Shown: positions 44,606-51,726 of the stretch, in pieces | Layout: each line of letters starts with the position of its first letter | Position numbering within the stretch: position 1 is the first letter of the stretch | Source: Polaribacter sp. MED152 | GTDB lineage: Bacteria; Bacteroidota; Bacteroidia; Flavobacteriales; Flavobacteriaceae | Direction: 5' to 3' | Length of the DNA: 64,000 nucleotides | Assembly (NCBI RefSeq): GCF_000152945.2 | Contig: NC_020830.1 | Span: 186,001-250,000 of the forward strand | Made by a program: the position numbers and the translations under genes | The notes under the pieces: generated by a model | Database searches by the model: none | What the model was told of the DNA's origin: nothing | The model's input: the letters and a program-made list of their open reading frames with translations, nothing else

Positions 44606-45223
44606 TTATTCTTTATTAAATTCAGCCATATTTCTTGATTCTTGATCATTTATTGAAAGAAAATGAATTGCAAGTAAAACTTGAATATTACTATCTTTCA
44701 AATCAAAATCTTTTTTGTTTTTATAAATCTGTTGCGGAAAATAAAGCGTGAATTCAAAGTCTCCAGATTTTATAAGTCGGTCAGCATATTCAGCTACTGA
44801 TTTATTTTTTGTGCCTATTTCGGTCAGATAATTTGCATATTTTTTACCATATCCAGCTGCACATAAGCTTTTGTATTCAGATTTCGTTTGGTAGTTTTTA
44901 GTTTGGCAAAATACCCAAATTTCATTAAAAGTTTTCTTTGATATGCTTTTATATAATTCGTTTTGACTGTTAAAATCTAACCTTTCTAATATTGGGGAAT
45001 ATCCATTTTCAACCAAGTTTGGCAAATTGTCAAAACAGGTTTGAAAATCAGTCGATGCATTAGTACAAATTTGACTTTTGAAGAATTCAGTTATTTTATT
45101 AAGGTCTTCAATTTGTTCCGTTGAAAAATGATTTTTCATTTCCGTTGTTGCGAATTGACTCGAACAAGAAAATGATAAAAATGATAATATGATTATAAAT
45201 AAATTTCTCAAAGTTTTTCTCAT
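44606..45223 (-). CDS. c11 cassette: lipoprotein, duplicate of c19
   Basis: 205 residues from the ATG at 45223, with the same sequence as the c19 product (MRKTLRNLFIIILSFLSFSC lipoprotein signal, then a helical cysteine-containing domain). Its distance from c19 is a constant 5757 bases across the gene and site. Identity stops at the CAAC box on each side, as expected for a cassette inserted or copied as a unit. The function is unknown. Confidence 0.75.
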   Translation of the reverse strand: MRKTLRNLFIIILSFLSFSCSSQFATTEMKNHFSTEQIEDLNKITEFFKSQICTNASTDFQTCFDNLPNLVENGYSPILERLDFNSQNELYKSISKKTFNEIWVFCQTKNYQTKSEYKSLCAAGYGKKYANYLTEIGTKNKSVAEYADRLIKSGDFEFTLYFPQQIYKNKKDFDLKDSNIQVLLAIHFLSINDQESRNMAEFNKE

Positions 45224-45228
45224 ATAGT

Positions 45229-45361
45229 GCACAACGTTGTTGTATAAGGAATGTTGCGTGTTTGTGTGAAAGGATTTTCCGAAGGAAAATCAGAAGCTAG
45301 CAAACGAGCAACTAACATTGCTTTAGGTAAAACTAGCAATTTTTTTTATACGGTGTTGTGC
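45229..45361 (-). repeat. attC-like site of c10
   Basis: Boxes GCACAAC and GTTGTGC; central stem GATTTTCC-GAA-GGAAAATC. Own-flank match GTTGTGCAT / ATCCACAAC, 8 of 9. Confidence 0.88.
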
Positions 45362-45369
45362 ATAGTTTT

Positions 45370-45768
45370 TTATTCATCTACAATTCCGATAAATTTTAAA
45401 TATTCAATTTCAGTATCGTAAATTTCTATTAATTCATTTTTTGTTAATTCAACTTTTTCCTTATTCAGAGTATATTCCACAAGTTCAGTCATATCCAATT
45501 CAGTATTGGATTCAGTTCCGTTTTCTGAATTCGGATTCTCGGAAATCAGTCCGATTTTATTCATATAATTTTCTTCCGCTACTAATGCGTCACGAATCAA
45601 ATTTAAGTCAGATGCTTTTTTGTCCAATTTCAATGCTATAAAACAAGAAGCCTCGTCTAAATCATAGATTTCTTTTCCAGCATTATTTTCATTCACAGAA
45701 CAAAATGATTCGTTTTTACAGGAATTCAAAGTGAGAATTATTAATAAAATTCCGAATATTTTTTTCAT
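45370..45768 (-). CDS. c10 cassette: small lipoprotein
   Basis: 132 residues; lipoprotein signal MKKIFGILLIILTLNSC followed by KNESFCSVNENNAGKEIYDL. Acidic, helical mature part with two further cysteines (FCSV, ASCFIAL). No family is recognised. It is lipid-anchored in the periplasm or on the surface. Single-gene cassette. Confidence 0.65.
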   Translation of the reverse strand: MKKIFGILLIILTLNSCKNESFCSVNENNAGKEIYDLDEASCFIALKLDKKASDLNLIRDALVAEENYMNKIGLISENPNSENGTESNTELDMTELVEYTLNKEKVELTKNELIEIYDTEIEYLKFIGIVDE

Positions 45769-45790
45769 TTACTGAGTTTACTCAAATTAT

Positions 45791-45923
45791 CCACAACGTA
45801 TTTGTATAAGCTTTGTTGCGTGTTTTAAGGAGTTAATTTACTAAATAAAACACGAACTGTGAAATTCCGAAGGAATTTCCCAAGTGAGCTAAAAACAGCA
45901 ATAAATTTTATACGGTGTTGTAC
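45791..45923 (-). repeat. attC-like site of c9
   Basis: Boxes CCACAAC and GTTGTAC; central stem GAAATTCC-GAA-GGAATTTC. Own-flank match GTTGTACACC / GGTGTACAAC (at 46717-46726), 10 of 10, spanning two genes. Confidence 0.88.
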
Positions 45924-45932
45924 ACCGTTTTT

Positions 45933-46334
45933 TTATTTAATTATTTCTCCTTTTGGAATTTTGAAAATCCAAACTGCTATTACTATTGTTAAGGAATATA
46001 TTAATACCCAAAATGTTTGTTCTGACCATCGGATTATAAATCCTTTATCAACTATGTAAAATGTAGTCCAAACTGATAAAAAGGAATAAATTGATAATAT
46101 TAACTTTTCTTTCCAATTGGTGAATTTACTTTTTATGCTTCTTTTAATTAACCAAAAAATTATCATAGCTGGAATTGACAAAAGAAAGCCAACAATAATC
46201 ATTACAAATATTATTTCATAAGAATTCAATATACTGTTGAAACTGGAATTATTAATGATGGCACCTAAAACCAATCCTATCAGAAACGGTGAAATTATTA
46301 TTGTAAACAACCAAACTTTGATAAGATACTTCAT
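45933..46334 (-). CDS. c9 cassette, second gene: membrane protein
   Basis: 133 residues with four hydrophobic segments (VWLFTIIISPFLIGLVLGAI, IIFVMIIVGFLLSIPAMIIF, LILSIYSFLSVWTTFYIVDK, VLIYSLTIVIAVWIFKIPKG), so almost entirely membrane-embedded. No family is recognised. Only 14 bases separate it from the lipoprotein gene upstream and no full site lies between, so c9 is either a two-gene cassette or a fusion of two cassettes after loss of a site. Confidence 0.65.
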   Translation of the reverse strand: MKYLIKVWLFTIIISPFLIGLVLGAIINNSSFNSILNSYEIIFVMIIVGFLLSIPAMIIFWLIKRSIKSKFTNWKEKLILSIYSFLSVWTTFYIVDKGFIIRWSEQTFWVLIYSLTIVIAVWIFKIPKGEIIK

Positions 46335-46348
46335 TTATACACTGTTTT

Positions 46349-46714
46349 CTAATCTTTAAATTTCCAGTAGTCAACTGTTACATTTAGTTCAACCCATTTA
46401 ATTTTAAGAGAATCTTTGCTAACTTTCAAAATTACACCATTTTCATAATATTCACTTCCCTTTACTTTGATCAAAATACCATCAAGTATAAATTCCGATG
46501 ATTCAAAAAAATCTACTAGATAAAACTCGTTTTCTGTAATTCGAAAATCAGCATCTCCACCTTTTGTGGAATTCCAAATTCCATATATTAAAGTTTTGTC
46601 AATCTTATTTTTTTGAAATTTAGACGTTATATTTCTAGATTTTTTTGATTCAGTTTTCTGTTTACAAGAAATCAATATTCCAAATATTATTGCTATGTAG
46701 ATTGTTTTTCTCAA
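46349..46714 (-). CDS. c9 cassette, first gene: small lipoprotein
   Basis: 121 residues; lipoprotein signal MRKTIYIAIIFGILISC. The mature part is beta-rich with tryptophans (LIYGIWNSTKGGDADFRITE, EYYENGVILKVSKDSLKIKW), a layout seen in small lipocalin-like Bacteroidota lipoproteins, by eye only. The start lies at the cassette's 5' box. It shares its cassette with a downstream membrane protein gene. Confidence 0.65.
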   Translation of the reverse strand: MRKTIYIAIIFGILISCKQKTESKKSRNITSKFQKNKIDKTLIYGIWNSTKGGDADFRITENEFYLVDFFESSEFILDGILIKVKGSEYYENGVILKVSKDSLKIKWVELNVTVDYWKFKD

Positions 46715-46719
46715 ATGGT

Positions 46720-46854
46720 GTACAACTTGTTTGTGTTATGGAAAGTTGCGATTTTGTGCCATCGTTATTTTCCGAAGGAAAATAAAAGATTGTAAAAAAA
46801 GCAACAAACTTTGATTAAGCTAAATATAGCAATTTTTTATACACGGTGTTGGTA
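46720..46854 (-). repeat. attC-like site of c8
   Basis: Boxes GTACAAC and GTTGGTA; central stem ATTTTCC-GAA-GGAAAAT. Left box is followed by T instead of the usual G. Own-flank match GTTGGTAG / CTACCAAC, 8 of 8. Confidence 0.88.
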
Positions 46855-46861
46855 GGCGTAT

Positions 46862-47458
46862 TTATTTTAATGTTTTATAATATTCCTTTTTGTAGAAATT
46901 TTGCTTCATTTTTCTTTTTTTCAAAAGGTTCAAAATTTCCTTATTTTCAGTTTCAGTTAGGATTTCTTCTAGTTTAATATTTTCAGTCATTGGTAAATAA
47001 GAAACTACAAATTCACCAAGCATAAACCCTGTTCCAATGCAACCATTTTGATAATGAACAAAAGCTAATGTATCATTCAAAGCTTTTTCAAATAATTCCT
47101 TTTTCTCAACTTTTTCGTTCTTAAATAAATTCCAATAAGCGATTCCTTTTACACTTCCATTTGGATATTCAGTCAATTTTGATAATTCCCCTTCTTTCAA
47201 GTTCTCATTCAACCATTTTTGTCTGTACCATTGTTCCGTAGTTTTTCCAGCAATTCCAACAAATTCTGAAGTTAAACCTCCATATTTTTCAAAAGCAATG
47301 ATTGAATCTTTAACTTCTTTTCTAATTCCATTCCAATTGAAATCATTTATTTGGTTATGAGAGAAAGAATAAATAAATAAAAGTAAAATTATTCCAACTG
47401 AAAATAAAGGAATATAATTCCCTTTTGTTTTCCTTCTATTTATTTTTTTGAACTTCAT
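46862..47458 (-). CDS. c8 cassette: single-pass membrane protein
   Basis: 198 residues: basic N terminus (MKFKKINRRKTKGN), one membrane helix YIPLFSVGIILLLFIYSFSH, then a periplasmic helical domain (KDSIIAFEKYGGLTSEFVGI, NDTLAFVHYQNGCIGTGFML) and a basic C terminus. No family is recognised. Topology suggests a type II anchored protein. Single-gene cassette. Confidence 0.62.
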   Translation of the reverse strand: MKFKKINRRKTKGNYIPLFSVGIILLLFIYSFSHNQINDFNWNGIRKEVKDSIIAFEKYGGLTSEFVGIAGKTTEQWYRQKWLNENLKEGELSKLTEYPNGSVKGIAYWNLFKNEKVEKKELFEKALNDTLAFVHYQNGCIGTGFMLGEFVVSYLPMTENIKLEEILTETENKEILNLLKKRKMKQNFYKKEYYKTLK

Positions 47459-47471
47459 TTTCTGATATGAC

Positions 47472-47603
47472 TACCAACGTGATTGTGTATGCTTTGTTGC
47501 GTTGGTTTAGCTTAAATTTAGCAAATAATTACTGAATAGAAAATCCGCTAGGATTTTCGTAAGTTGGCTAAAAGAAAGCAATAAAATATACACGTTGTTA
47601 GCA
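47472..47603 (-). repeat. attC-like site of c7
   Basis: Boxes TACCAAC and GTTAGCA; central stem GAAAATCC-GCTA-GGATTTTC. Own-flank match GTTAGCATAC / GTATGCTAAC, 10 of 10. Confidence 0.88.
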
Positions 47604-47627
47604 TACGTTTTTTAATTCCTTATTTAT

Positions 47628-48080
47628 TTAATTTAAATCTTCCTTATTAACAACAATAGTTTTTCCCCATAAATCTCCAACTCTTTGATTCAGTTCAGTA
47701 TTTTTTATAGTTAAAATTCCTACAAGACCAAAAAAGAACATATCAATTGGGTCAAGTAAATGTCTTTTCAAAGATTCTACAAAAGTCAGTTTTCTATTAA
47801 TTCCACTTTTTGGAATTGCTTTTAATCCTAAAATAAGATTTCCAATTGTTGCTCCAATTCCTATTTCAATTCCAATTGTCATAATTCCCCAAAAAATTAT
47901 TGGAACAATTGCTGGTAATCCATTCACAGAATAACCTCCATCTTCATTTGGTTCTCCGACTGCAAAAACATAAAAGAAAAAGAAAGAATATATTAAAATA
48001 TAGTCAACTAAACCTGCAACAATTCTATTTCCAATATTGGGTTTAGTCTTTATTACCTCAAATTCTTTAAATTCACTCAT
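47628..48080 (-). CDS. c7 cassette: RDD family membrane protein
   Basis: 150 residues, RDD domain: GNRIVAGLVDYILIYSFFFF (R and D of the motif), IEIGIGATIGNLILGLKAIP and LKRHLLDPIDMFFFGLVGIL, with NQRVGDLWGKTIVV at the end. Membrane helices carry the conserved charged residues. RDD proteins have been linked to ion/compatible-solute transport, with few members characterised. Single-gene cassette. Confidence 0.85.
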   Translation of the reverse strand: MSEFKEFEVIKTKPNIGNRIVAGLVDYILIYSFFFFYVFAVGEPNEDGGYSVNGLPAIVPIIFWGIMTIGIEIGIGATIGNLILGLKAIPKSGINRKLTFVESLKRHLLDPIDMFFFGLVGILTIKNTELNQRVGDLWGKTIVVNKEDLN

Positions 48081-48097
48081 AGGTTTTGGTTAATGTA

Positions 48098-48232
48098 TGC
48101 TAACGTGATTGTGTATGGTTAGTTGCGTGTTTCAGCAACTAATTTAGTAAACAAAAACGAACGCGAGAAAATTCCGAAGGAATTTTCCAAATAGGCAACG
48201 ACCAAAGCAATTAATTATACACGTTGTTGTGC
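48098..48232 (-). repeat. attC-like site of c6
   Basis: Boxes TGCTAAC and GTTGTGC; central stem AAAATTCC-GAA-GGAATTTT. Interior nearly identical to c15 and c3. Own-flank match GTTGTGC / ACACAAC, 6 of 7, one of the weaker ones. Confidence 0.88.
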
Positions 48233-48241
48233 TTTCGTTAT

Positions 48242-49012
48242 TTAATAATTTTTTAATTCTGATGTTATTAATTTTCTAAAATTATCATTCTCTTCAATTA
48301 CTATCTCGAGTCGCGTGTTAAATTCATTCCATTTCGCATTCAGCTCAAACAAGAGTTGCTGAAATTCAATTGTTTTTGCTAATTCTATGAACCTATTTTT
48401 GTCAATTAGATTTTTATTATTTACTTTTTTGAAAGTATAATCTTTTTGGAAGTTTCTATTTTTTAGCCTGAACCAATTTTCGGTATTATATAGTTTGTGT
48501 TCCTTTAGTAATGGCTTTAAAGTGTGTTCTATTAATGGGTAAAGCTGTCTGAAATAGACTTCCTCAATATCATCGACCCTTTGTACATAAATAGTAAAGA
48601 CTTCGTTAATTTTCGGATTATTAATTGGCCTTATATTTTGTATAAAATCAGAATCTACGAGTTGCTTAAAATATAGAGTTCTTCTGATAAGAAGGGGTTC
48701 AGAAATAGAATCTATTGTTTGTTCATTTTGTGCTAAACCATATAGTTCAAAATGTAGTTTATCAATCTGTTTAAACTGTTCTTTATAATAATCGAACTGA
48801 ACAGAATCTATTGTTAAATTTTTGTTGATGTTATTCAGGATGATTTTTTCTGACTCTTTATTCTTTCGATTTTCATTCCAATTATTTATTCCCAACGCAA
48901 TCAAAATTCCAATTACCACGAGTATAATTTCTCCAATAGCATATTTAAAATACTTTCCAGTTTTGTTTTCCATAAGTAAGTTCTGGCGAATTTTTCTAAA
49001 GAATTTTATCAT
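48242..49012 (-). CDS. c6 cassette: DUF6090 family membrane protein
   Basis: 256 residues. The N terminus KFFRKIRQNLLMENKTGKYF followed by KYAIGEIILVVIGILIALGI and NNWNENRK is the DUF6090 signature: one membrane helix then a coiled helical periplasmic domain. The family is abundant in Flavobacteriaceae and of unknown function. Single-gene cassette; the first in this array with a well-known chromosomal family. Confidence 0.87.
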   Translation of the reverse strand: MIKFFRKIRQNLLMENKTGKYFKYAIGEIILVVIGILIALGINNWNENRKNKESEKIILNNINKNLTIDSVQFDYYKEQFKQIDKLHFELYGLAQNEQTIDSISEPLLIRRTLYFKQLVDSDFIQNIRPINNPKINEVFTIYVQRVDDIEEVYFRQLYPLIEHTLKPLLKEHKLYNTENWFRLKNRNFQKDYTFKKVNNKNLIDKNRFIELAKTIEFQQLLFELNAKWNEFNTRLEIVIEENDNFRKLITSELKNY

Positions 49013-49073
49013 TGATTAGTTGTTTCTCGAAAGTTAGTATAATTATTTCATTTTGAGTCAACTGAGTAATTAC

Positions 49074-49205
49074 ACACAACGTGTTTGTGTAAAGTTAGTT
49101 GCGTGATTTAAGCATTAAAGTTAGTAAATAAATCACAGATAGAAAGTCCGCGAGGACTTTCGTAAGTAGGCTAAAACCAGCAATTAATTTTATACGGTGT
49201 TAGGG
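49074..49205 (-). repeat. attC-like site of c5
   Basis: Boxes ACACAAC and GTTAGGG; central stem GAAAGTCC-GCGA-GGACTTTC. Own-flank match GTTAGGGCAC / GTGCCCTAAC, 10 of 10. Confidence 0.88.
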
Positions 49206-49210
49206 CACGT

Positions 49211-50041
49211 TTAGGTTCGGTATTCAATTTTTCTTGTTTTAATCATTTTTATCTTTTTCTTTCTTAACTTCCCTTTTTTATCTTTAATATAACTAAATCT
49301 TTTTTTAGAAATCCAATTTCCTTTCTTATCATATTTATATTCGATTGTGTAGCAAACATTATCATTTTCATTCAAGTTCCTTTCCCAAAATATTAAATCA
49401 CCATATTCATTGTACTTATATTGAGGTTTATGCTCGTAATCTTTTGAATATTCAATAGAATGAAAGTTTGATACAATAAATTTTCCTTTATTATTAAACT
49501 GAGAAATTTTCACTTTATTCTTTTTAATAAAGTATTCTGCTTTTTCATAACCAATTAAATTCCCATTTCCATTATAACTAGCTAATTGAATTAAATTGTT
49601 CTCCTTGTCAAACTTATACTCTAAGATATTTAATACTTGTTTGTTTGAGTTATATTGAATCTCTAAACAATTTCCAATAGAATCATATTCATATGTATTA
49701 TATTTCTTTTGATAACCAACTATATTTACCCAATACTTATTTTCTAATTTGACTCTTCTATGCATGCTGTCGTAACTGTATATGTTTAACCAAGTAAGTT
49801 TCTTTTTTTCATTAAATCTCTTTAAACTAACTAGATTCATATATTCATTAAATCTTTTATATTCAGTTTCTTTCTTTATTTCATTTTTATTATAAAATTT
49901 AGTTTCTTCTATTATTTCAATGAAATTAGAATTCTTATCATATTTATAGAAGTTTGATAAATAACTTCCAATAGATTGTGAGTTACTTACAGAAATTGAA
50001 AAAAGAAAGAGAATTGTAAATGTTTTTTTCATATTTTTCAA
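49211..50041 (-). CDS. c5 cassette: secreted YD-repeat-like protein
   Basis: 276 residues with a signal peptide (MKNMKKTFTILFLFSISVSN). The mature protein is a run of degenerate repeats of the form YxYDxxGNxxxxxxY (YEYDSIGNCLEIQY, YKFDKENNLIQLASY, YKYNEYGDLIFWERN, YKYDKKGNWISKKRF), as in RHS/YD-type beta shells but far too short to encapsulate a toxin. It ends in a very basic tail. It is probably surface- or periplasm-located. The function is unknown. Confidence 0.72.
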   Translation of the reverse strand: MKNMKKTFTILFLFSISVSNSQSIGSYLSNFYKYDKNSNFIEIIEETKFYNKNEIKKETEYKRFNEYMNLVSLKRFNEKKKLTWLNIYSYDSMHRRVKLENKYWVNIVGYQKKYNTYEYDSIGNCLEIQYNSNKQVLNILEYKFDKENNLIQLASYNGNGNLIGYEKAEYFIKKNKVKISQFNNKGKFIVSNFHSIEYSKDYEHKPQYKYNEYGDLIFWERNLNENDNVCYTIEYKYDKKGNWISKKRFSYIKDKKGKLRKKKIKMIKTRKIEYRT

Positions 50042-50046
50042 ATGTG

Positions 50047-50182
50047 CCCTAACGTATTTGTGTTATGGAAAGTTGCGATTTTGTGCCATCGTTATTTTCC
50101 GTAGGAAAATATAAGATTGCAAGAAAAGCTACAAAATTTGATTTGGCTAAAATTAAGCAATTTTTTATACACGTTGTTGTAC
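50047..50182 (-). repeat. attC-like site of c4
   Basis: Boxes CCCTAAC and GTTGTAC; central stem ATTTTCC-GTA-GGAAAAT. Own-flank match GTTGTACGC / GCGTACAAC, 9 of 9. Confidence 0.88.
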
Positions 50183-50190
50183 GCTGGCTT

Positions 50191-50838
50191 TTATGTTATT
50201 ATAATTAATTTCTTTCCGTTTATTTCTAATTCGACAAGTTGCAAATTATTACTCCTTTTAAAAACAAATCTGTTATTTCCTTTTTTCAATTCGGTATTAA
50301 CAAAGAGTGTTGTGCTATGTCTTTTTAGTAAATGGTTTAATTCAAATTTAATGTCGTCCTCAATTTCAGATTCCAATTTGATAATTATTTTTCCTTTTCG
50401 CCTTTTTATCCGAATGTTTTTGAGTTCAGTTATTTCGTTAAGTACTGGTTTTTCAGGACGATTTATAAGAACAAATCCAAGATTACATTTTTCAGGATAA
50501 ATTCCCTCGGATTCACATAGAGATTGCGTAATTTCAATGCTTTCAGCTGGAATTAATTTCAATTTTTCAAATTGTTCATTTGCAATGTCATTGGCTGTTG
50601 AAAAAATTCCACCATCTATAATTATTGTAAGCCAAAAGTCAATTTCGCCTTGTTCCGATTCTTGCTCATATTTAATTCTGTCGAAGATTTTGTTTTTACG
50701 CTCTTCAAGATTTAACTGTTTGATTTCCTTAATCCACTTTTGAGATTCCTCGTAATTTTTGAAATCTCCGCAGTTATTTTGTCCAAATGAAACTTGGCTA
50801 AATAATATAAATAGAATGAAGATTTTAATAGCTCTCAT
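50191..50838 (-). CDS. c4 cassette: secreted hypothetical protein
   Basis: 215 residues; signal peptide MRAIKIFILFILFSQVSFG-Q. The first mature segment is helical (NCGDFKNYEESQKWIKEIKQ, IDFWLTIIIDGGIFSTANDI), the last 90 residues are beta-rich and basic (NIRIKRRKGKIIIKLESEIE, VNTELKKGNNRFVFKRSNNL). Three cysteines. No family is recognised. Single-gene cassette. Confidence 0.62.
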   Translation of the reverse strand: MRAIKIFILFILFSQVSFGQNNCGDFKNYEESQKWIKEIKQLNLEERKNKIFDRIKYEQESEQGEIDFWLTIIIDGGIFSTANDIANEQFEKLKLIPAESIEITQSLCESEGIYPEKCNLGFVLINRPEKPVLNEITELKNIRIKRRKGKIIIKLESEIEDDIKFELNHLLKRHSTTLFVNTELKKGNNRFVFKRSNNLQLVELEINGKKLIIIT

Positions 50839-50855
50839 AAGTTCTCATCGCTTGC

Positions 50856-50990
50856 GTACAACGGTTTTGTGTATGGTTAGTTGCGTGTTTAAGTAACTAA
50901 TTTAGTAAACAAAAACGAACGCGAGAAAATTCCGAAGGAATTTTCCAAATAAGCAACGACCAAAGCAATTAATTATACACGTTGTTGGCA
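50856..50990 (-). repeat. attC-like site of c3
   Basis: Boxes GTACAAC and GTTGGCA; central stem AAAATTCC-GAA-GGAATTTT. Overlaps the last codons of the c3 gene. Own-flank match GTTGGCAAC / GTTGCCAAC, 9 of 9. Confidence 0.9.
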
Positions 50991-51577
50991 ACGGTATTTT
51001 TTATATTAAACATTGTTTGGTAATAAACACCAAGAACGATAGTTAATCTATTTTCAAATTTTTTCAGGTCATACTCGCTTGTCTTGAAAAGTTGTTTTTT
51101 AGCAAGCCTAGGACTTAATCGATATTTTGAGTTCATTCGTAAAAAACTGCTCGTTCCAATTCTCCAGTCGATTTTATTTGCAAGACAAGTTGAAAAATCA
51201 GAATTTAATTTTACTCGTATTGGATTCATCGAATTAACGTTGAATATTTTCATTTCTAAATCTGTTTCTTCTTCAGAACGTTTTGATTCAGTCCATAAAT
51301 TTAAATTCCTAATTTTTAATTCCAATGAATCTTGAAAAAAGTCAATAGTTAATTCTTTATTTGCTAAATCAGATATAAATTCAAAATATGCAGCTTCAAT
51401 AGAAATATCTGAATATTGCTTTTGCAGTTTATATTCAAACAATTTCACTGCTTTTTCTAATATTTCTTTTTGTTCTTTGACAACACAATCTTTCGACGAT
51501 AAGACAGTCGAAGATGAATCAAATCCCGATTTACAGGAAAAAATTCCAAGAAATAATATGAATGCTAGTTTTTTCAT
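50969..51577 (-). CDS. c3 cassette: lipoprotein ending inside its attC-like site
   Basis: 202 residues from the ATG at 51577 (MKKLAFILFLGIFSC, then KSGFDSSSTVLSSKDC). The open frame extends 39 codons further upstream, but that part reads through the neighbouring site, so the later ATG with its lipoprotein signal is preferred. The last residues TVANNVYN and the stop are encoded by the cassette site. The mature part is helical then beta (SIEAAYFEFISDLANKELTI). No family is recognised. Confidence 0.65.
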   Translation of the reverse strand: MKKLAFILFLGIFSCKSGFDSSSTVLSSKDCVVKEQKEILEKAVKLFEYKLQKQYSDISIEAAYFEFISDLANKELTIDFFQDSLELKIRNLNLWTESKRSEEETDLEMKIFNVNSMNPIRVKLNSDFSTCLANKIDWRIGTSSFLRMNSKYRLSPRLAKKQLFKTSEYDLKKFENRLTIVLGVYYQTMFNIKNTVANNVYN

Positions 51578-51582
51578 ATTGT

Positions 51583-51716
51583 TGCCAACGGCTCTGTATA
51601 AGCCTTGTTGCGTTGTTTTCAAGCTAAAAGTAAGCAAAATATTACTGATTAGAAAGTCCGTTAGGACTTTCGCAAGTAAGCTAAAAGCAAGCAATAAGGT
51701 TTATACCTTGTTGTAA
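51583..51716 (-). repeat. attC-like site of c2
   Basis: Boxes TGCCAAC and GTTGTAA; central stem GAAAGTCC-GTTA-GGACTTTC. Own-flank match GTTGTAACC / GGATACAAC (54917-54925), 8 of 9, across a four-gene operon. Confidence 0.88.
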
Positions 51717-51726
51717 CCAGTACTTA

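Noticed and set aside
38713..45236. Assembly artefact producing the duplicated lipoprotein gene
   Set aside because: The copies have different neighbours on both sides, differ by at least one base and end exactly at the boxes; an artefact would not respect these. Read-level confirmation would still be useful.
49211..50041. RHS/YD-repeat polymorphic toxin
   Set aside because: Only 276 residues, no RHS core motif and no C-terminal toxin domain; only YD-like repeats.
51580..51694. N-terminal extension of the c3 lipoprotein
   Set aside because: It would cover the c2 site and put the lipoprotein signal at residue 40; the ATG at 51577 is far better.
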